From: JABCPH02 sp963524305
GTDB lineage: Bacteria; Fusobacteriota; Fusobacteriia; Fusobacteriales; Leptotrichiaceae
Assembly: GCA_963524305.1 (NCBI GenBank)
Contig: CAURGH010000025.1
Coordinates: 1-27,809, forward strand
Length of the DNA: 27,809 nucleotides
Direction of reading: 5' to 3'
Numbering within the stretch: position 1 is the stretch's first letter; each line of letters starts with the position of its first letter. A program made the position numbers and the translations under genes. The notes under the pieces were generated by a model. That model was not told the origin of the DNA, searched no databases, and was given only the letters and a program-made list of their open reading frames with translations. Of the stretch, positions 24,708 to 27,809 are shown piece by piece.

Positions 24708-24735
24708 TTGATTTTTTTATAAATAATGTTATACT
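24708..24735 (+). promoter_or_regulatory. parA promoter
   Basis: TTGATT at 24708-24713, a 16-bp spacer and TATACT at 24730-24735, 36 bp upstream of the parA start and 10 bp after the palindrome. Binding at the palindrome would be well placed to block polymerase. Confidence 0.6.
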
Positions 24736-24771
24736 AAAAGTGATAAAAAAATTTATTTTAGGGAGGATGTT

Positions 24772-25512
24772 ATGAAAAAAATAGCAATAGTTAATAATAA
24801 AGGTGGTTGTGGAAAAACAACAACAGTTTTTAATTTGGCACATTATTTTTCAAAGCAGGGATTAAAAACTTTAGCAATCGATACTGATCCGCAGTTAAAT
24901 CTTTCTACAAATTTCGGAATAAATGTTAATGAATTAAATTTTTCGTTAGGAGATTATTTACTTGAAAGAACAAATGACTTTCAACCCGAAAAATTAAATA
25001 AAAATTTATATTTAATAAGTGCTGGGACTGAAGCAGAAAAAGATATGGAAGAATTAAGAAATCAAGGACCATATTATTATCAACTGTTGAATAATTTTTT
25101 AGAAAATCTATCAGAAAATTATGATGTTATAATATTTGATACAGCTCCAGCATTCAATGCTTATACAACTTCAGCAATTTACACTTCAAGTGTTTATCCT
25201 GTAATTTTACCTGGAATAAATGAGCTTTTAGGACTTAATGCTACGATTAATTTTACAAATGGCTTGGGAAAAGATATATCAGGAATCATATTAATTAGAA
25301 AAGAAAAAACAGCATTGTCGGAACAAATACAGGAACAGTTGAAAGAAGAATATAAAGATTATTTATTAAAAAGTATAATAAGAAAAAATGTTGCTTTATC
25401 GGAATGTATTGTTACACATCAATCGATATTTGATTATTCAAAAAATGCAAATGGAGCAAAAGATTATAGTAGCTTAGCAAAAGAAATGATAAAAAAAGAG
25501 GGGATAAAATGA
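24772..25512 (+). CDS. parA: ParA-family partition ATPase
   Basis: A 246-residue MinD/ParA ATPase. The deviant Walker A motif NNKGGCGKTTT is at residues 8-18, switch I lies in DTDPQLNLSTNFG (about 38-50) and Walker B in YDVIIFDTAPAFN (about 118-130). It lacks the N-terminal HTH of type Ia ParA, so it is of the short type Ib kind, whose transcription is usually controlled by its partner protein. ATG 24772 follows AGGGAGG. It overlaps the next gene by ATGA, so the two are translationally coupled. ATP-driven positioning of plasmid copies along the nucleoid is the known role of the family. No signs of decay. Confidence 0.92.
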   Translation: MKKIAIVNNKGGCGKTTTVFNLAHYFSKQGLKTLAIDTDPQLNLSTNFGINVNELNFSLGDYLLERTNDFQPEKLNKNLYLISAGTEAEKDMEELRNQGPYYYQLLNNFLENLSENYDVIIFDTAPAFNAYTTSAIYTSSVYPVILPGINELLGLNATINFTNGLGKDISGIILIRKEKTALSEQIQEQLKEEYKDYLLKSIIRKNVALSECIVTHQSIFDYSKNANGAKDYSSLAKEMIKKEGIK

Positions 25513-26141
25513 GCAAAAAATTTAATTTAGATCTTAGTAAAATTAATAGCAAGAAAGTTCCTGTAGTAGCAAAGATTGAAAGTATTTATAATATAGATTA
25601 TGAAGAACTTGATATATCAGGAACAGAAAAAGAAGAGCTTATAAAATATGAAAATGACATAACATTCCATAAAGAAAAGTCAATGGAACATATTTTTAAA
25701 TATTCAAAAGCAATATTTGAAGCCAATCAAATTTTTTCAAATAAAGGAAATGGGTCATTTGGAAAATGGATAGAAAAATTAGGTATAGATAGAGACAGTG
25801 CAAATGTAGTAATAAGAAAATATTCATTATATTTAGAATATCAAGCTAAGGGGCTTGAAGAACCAGAGAAGGTTTTAACATTACCTAACAGAACTGTAAA
25901 AACTTTAACAGGGCATAAAAAAGAAAACTTTCAAGAAACTGAAATTATAGAAGTAATAAAATCAGATAATCCAAGTTTAAAATTAAGAGAAATTGAAGAG
26001 CAGAAAGAAGCAGTAAAGTTATCGGATGTTGAAGAGAAAAAAATTTTTTTAACAAGAGAAAAAGTAAAAAGACAACATTTGATAAAAAAAATAAGAGAAG
26101 AAATTAAAGATATTGAAGAGAAAATAAAATCTTTAACTTAA
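25509..26141 (+). CDS. ParA partner, DUF3102-like DNA-binding protein
   Basis: A 210-residue protein coupled to parA. It lacks the ParB/Spo0J nuclease-like signature and is also too long for a ribbon-helix-helix ParG. The middle (about 55-115) reads like DUF3102: a helix with HIFKYSKAIFEANQIF, then GSFGKWIEKLGIDRDSANVV, an HTH-like pair that resembles the GEWxxWL...TAQRYM pattern of that family. The C-terminal 50 residues are a charged coiled coil (REKVKRQHLIKKIREEIKDI). It probably binds the partition site and contacts ParA. This assignment rests on position and the HTH-like pattern. Confidence 0.7.
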   Translation: MSKKFNLDLSKINSKKVPVVAKIESIYNIDYEELDISGTEKEELIKYENDITFHKEKSMEHIFKYSKAIFEANQIFSNKGNGSFGKWIEKLGIDRDSANVVIRKYSLYLEYQAKGLEEPEKVLTLPNRTVKTLTGHKKENFQETEIIEVIKSDNPSLKLREIEEQKEAVKLSDVEEKKIFLTREKVKRQHLIKKIREEIKDIEEKIKSLT

Positions 26142-26309
26142 AAAAATTTTTATTTCCATAGTTTTAGTTTTATCTTTTTGGGTAATTGAAATTAATATCA
26201 TCAAGTCAGTGTCTTTAAATAGTTTATTCACTTTATTTATTTTAGAATATATTATATTTTTTTCAAAAAATATCTCTATTGGAAATTACATACCCCTCTT
26301 TTCTTATTC

Positions 26310-26338
26310 TTGACAATTTATATTTTATTAACTAAAAT
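26310..26338 (+). promoter_or_regulatory. Candidate sigma70 promoter in the stretch after the par operon
   Basis: TTGACA at 26310-26315, a 17-bp spacer and TAAAAT at 26333-26338. It now leads only into the tnpB remnant and possibly on to the DeoR gene. It is the only regulatory-looking site I see in 26142-26356, which otherwise holds no gene. Confidence 0.35.
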
Positions 26339-26356
26339 ATAAAAGGATATAATGCT

Positions 26357-26569
26357 ATGGTTGTTGAGAATTTGAATATGAAAGAGCGTTAAATTTTGGA
26401 AAAAGTGTAGGAAATAATGGATAGAGAAAATTTTTGAGAATGCTTGAGAATATGTTAATATTTTTAGGAAAGAAATTATAAATGTGAGTGTTTTAGAATT
26501 GAAACTAGTAGAGATTATAATGCGACACTGAATATAAGAGATGTTGGAAAAGAAATGCTAAAATATTAG
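26357..26569 (+). pseudogene. IS200/IS605-family tnpB remnant
   Basis: Starts in frame with MVVENLNMKER and a stop, as in the VVENLNVK segment of TnpB, then continues through frameshifts (LGKSVGNN and FLRMLEYV can be read in other frames) to RDYNATLNIRDVGKEMLKY and a stop, which matches the TnpB C-terminal pattern around the last catalytic Asp (RDxNAxxNI). Most of the gene, including the N-terminal two thirds, is missing. It cannot encode an active nuclease. Confidence 0.75.
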
Positions 26570-26580
26570 AAAATAAAAAA

Positions 26581-26679
26581 CAGGGCAGGAACTGCCCGCA
26601 GAGCTTGGTAAATATATTTGGTTAACAAAAGCAGATATTTCCCAAGAAACTTCAGCTTCTACAAGCGGGAGTAGTTCAT
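26581..26679 (+). mobile_element. IS200/IS605 right end (former omega-RNA/reRNA region)
   Basis: Directly after the tnpB stop comes a hairpin GGGCAG-GAA-CTGCCC, then GCAGAGCTTGG, and finally AGCTTCTACAAGCGGGAGTA followed by GTTCA (26654-26678). In this family the right end lies here and is transcribed as the guide RNA of TnpB. A near copy of the last 25 bases recurs at 27489-27513. The exact element boundary is not certain. Confidence 0.5.
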
Positions 26680-26707
26680 TGATACTAAAAAAAGAAGGTG
26701 TTTTTAG

Positions 26708-27454
26708 ATGCTAACTAAAGAGGAACGATTAGAAGCAATAACAAAAATAATAGAACAAAAAGGAACAGTTAGAGTTTCTGATATAGTAGAAAGTTTAAAT
26801 GTTTCTGATATGACAGTAAGGCGTGATTTCACAGAATTAGAAGAATTAGGAATATTAAAAAGAATCCATGGAGGAGCTAAAAGTCAATATAAGGAATTAT
26901 CTCATGAGGATAAATCTGTTTTAAATATGGAAAAAAAGAAGGAAATAGCATTAAAAGCTGTAGAATTAATAGAAGAAGGAGATACAATTTTTTTAGGTCC
27001 TGGAACGACAGTAGAATTATTAGCAAAAGAAATTAATCTTAAATCATTAAGAGTTTTGACAAACTGTTTACCGATTTTTGAAATTTTATTTTCAAAAAAA
27101 AGTGAAACCTTTAACGTATTTCTTGTTGGAGGAGAATTTAGAAAAATAACAAAGTCATTTGTAGGAGAGATAGCAAATACAATATTAGAGAATGTAAACT
27201 TTAATAAAGTATTTTTTAGCTGTAATGCAATAAAAGAAAATAATATTATGACTTCTACATTTGAAGAAAGTTATACTCAAGAAATTATTTTAAATAATTC
27301 TGAGGAAAAATATTTGTTAGTAGATGATTCAAAAATAGAAAAAATAGATTTTACAAATTTTTATACACTGGATAAAGTGACTGGAGTTGTAATAAATAAT
27401 ACTGAAATTGAGACTTTAAATAAAATTGAAAAATATACAAATATAATTATTTAA
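26708..27454 (+). CDS. DeoR-family transcriptional repressor of sugar metabolism
   Basis: A 248-residue DeoR/LacR/GlpR-type regulator. Residues 1-57 form the winged HTH (RLEAITKIIEQKGTVRVSDI, SDMTVRRDFTELEELGILKR, then IHGGA), and about 75-230 the DeoRC sugar-phosphate-sensing domain with the EEGDTIFLGPGTTVELLA loop and FLVGGEFRK. ATG 26708 follows AAGAAGGTG. Members bind palindromes near the promoters of sugar operons and release them on binding a phosphorylated sugar. The next gene is an RpiB/LacA-type isomerase with a palindrome before its promoter, so this is probably its repressor, as LacR is for lacAB. The exact sugar cannot be read from the sequence. Confidence 0.9.
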   Translation: MLTKEERLEAITKIIEQKGTVRVSDIVESLNVSDMTVRRDFTELEELGILKRIHGGAKSQYKELSHEDKSVLNMEKKKEIALKAVELIEEGDTIFLGPGTTVELLAKEINLKSLRVLTNCLPIFEILFSKKSETFNVFLVGGEFRKITKSFVGEIANTILENVNFNKVFFSCNAIKENNIMTSTFEESYTQEIILNNSEEKYLLVDDSKIEKIDFTNFYTLDKVTGVVINNTEIETLNKIEKYTNIII

Positions 27455-27488
27455 TAAAAATTTTAACAAAAGATAACAAAAAGTCTTT

Positions 27489-27513
27489 AGCTTCTGCAAG
27501 TGGGATTAGTTCA
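27489..27513 (+). repeat. Second copy of the IS605-like right-end motif
   Basis: AGCTTCTGCAAGTGGGATTA followed by GTTCA matches 26654-26678 with four substitutions. It lies between the DeoR stop and the terminator. It may be a trace of a second insertion of the same element. Confidence 0.45.
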
Positions 27514-27538
27514 CTAAATATTTATTTATAAATGTACG

Positions 27539-27577
27539 GTACCAAAAAACTTAAAATGTTTAGAGGTACTTTTTTTA
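27539..27577 (+). terminator. Terminator after the DeoR gene
   Basis: GTACC (27539-27543) pairs with GGTAC (27565-27569), with an inner AAAC/GTTT stem separated by a small internal loop, followed by a run of eight T. It separates the regulator from the isomerase transcript. Confidence 0.65.
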
Positions 27578-27617
27578 TAACTTAAAATTTATTTACTAAA
27601 CAAATAAACAATTTTAT

Positions 27618-27669
27618 GTTTGAATTTCAAACAAAATCTGTTGAATTTTGTTGTTTTTTGTGCTATATT
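27618..27669 (+). promoter_or_regulatory. Operator-like palindrome and promoter of the isomerase gene
   Basis: GTTTGAATTTCAAAC at 27618-27632 is a perfect 15-bp palindrome. Nine bases later TTGAAT (27641-27646), a 17-bp spacer and TATATT (27664-27669) make a promoter. A repressor at the palindrome would sit just upstream of the -35 box. The DeoR protein encoded upstream is the obvious candidate. Confidence 0.6.
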
Positions 27670-27704
27670 TTTAACAGAAAAAGAAAGTAAAGGAGATGAC
27701 TACA

Positions 27705-27809
27705 ATGAAAGTTATATTAGGTTCAGATGTAGATGGTAAAGAATTGAAAGATTGTATCAAAAATTATCTTTTGGAAAATGGATACGATGTAATTGACAAA
27801 TCAGAAGAT
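27705..27809 (+). CDS. RpiB/LacA/LacB-family sugar-phosphate isomerase (5' part, cut by window end)
   Basis: Thirty-five codons from ATG 27705, which follows AAAGGAG, reach the last base of the window in frame. MKVILGSDVDGKELKDCIKN and then YLLENGYDVID match the N-terminus of RpiB/LacAB isomerases, whose first strand carries the phosphate-binding GSD segment. In canonical RpiB the following residues are HAG (GSDHAG); here they are VDG, so the active-site histidine position differs and a LacB-like or atypical member is possible. The family interconverts aldose and ketose phosphates in the cytoplasm. The rest of the gene is not visible. Confidence 0.8.
   Translation, partial: MKVILGSDVDGKELKDCIKNYLLENGYDVIDKSED

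Overview
The window is very AT-rich, uses GTG/TTG starts behind strong AGGAGG sites, and carries an FHA/CdiA-type two-partner secretion locus with Rep_3 plasmid initiators. This mix fits a Fusobacteriota genome, most likely Leptotrichia or a close relative. That assignment is inference; no rRNA or tRNA was seen to anchor it. No CRISPR array was seen.

Positions 1-23704 read as three repeats of one plan, each on the same strand arrangement. A leftward Rep_3 initiator gene is followed, going right, by an array of about 22-bp iterons, a long perfect AT-rich hairpin, and then a rightward contact-dependent inhibition (CDI) cargo. Units 2 and 3 each open with an IS256-like terminus fused to an intrinsic terminator; at unit 1 a related terminus lies inverted at the window edge. 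Unit 1 (76-3376): rep1, iterons, a copy of the cdi promoter, two small membrane proteins, a 5'-truncated DUF4329-like toxin tail and an exported putative immunity protein. Unit 2 (3567-16457): rep2, iterons, promoter, then an intact cdiB-cdiA-cdiI operon. Its CdiA ends in a barnase-like RNase domain with the catalytic Glu, Arg, Arg and His in place, and the next gene begins with a barstar-like domain keeping the two inhibitory aspartates. Unit 3 (16675-23067): rep3, iterons, then a promoterless 3' half of cdiA with a different toxin tail and a membrane-anchored putative immunity protein, followed by cdiA debris and IS debris.

The three Rep proteins have divergent DNA-binding halves but almost identical C-terminal tails, and these tails lie in long direct repeats. 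The two cdiA genes also share about 1.4 kb of essentially identical sequence. I infer that the island is built by recombination. Crossing over at the rep tails could excise circles that each carry one origin and one toxin/immunity cargo, and crossing over at cdiA could swap the toxin tail of the working CdiA.

Positions 23976-26141 hold a short tyrosine recombinase, then parA and an overlapping DUF3102-like partner gene behind a perfect 22-bp palindrome; this looks like a plasmid maintenance block. From 26357 on are a decayed IS200/IS605 tnpB with its right end, a DeoR-family repressor, a palindrome-containing promoter and the start of an RpiB/LacA-type sugar-phosphate isomerase, which looks like ordinary metabolic DNA. 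The window could be part of a large multi-replicon plasmid or a plasmid-derived island in a chromosome; the sequence alone does not decide.
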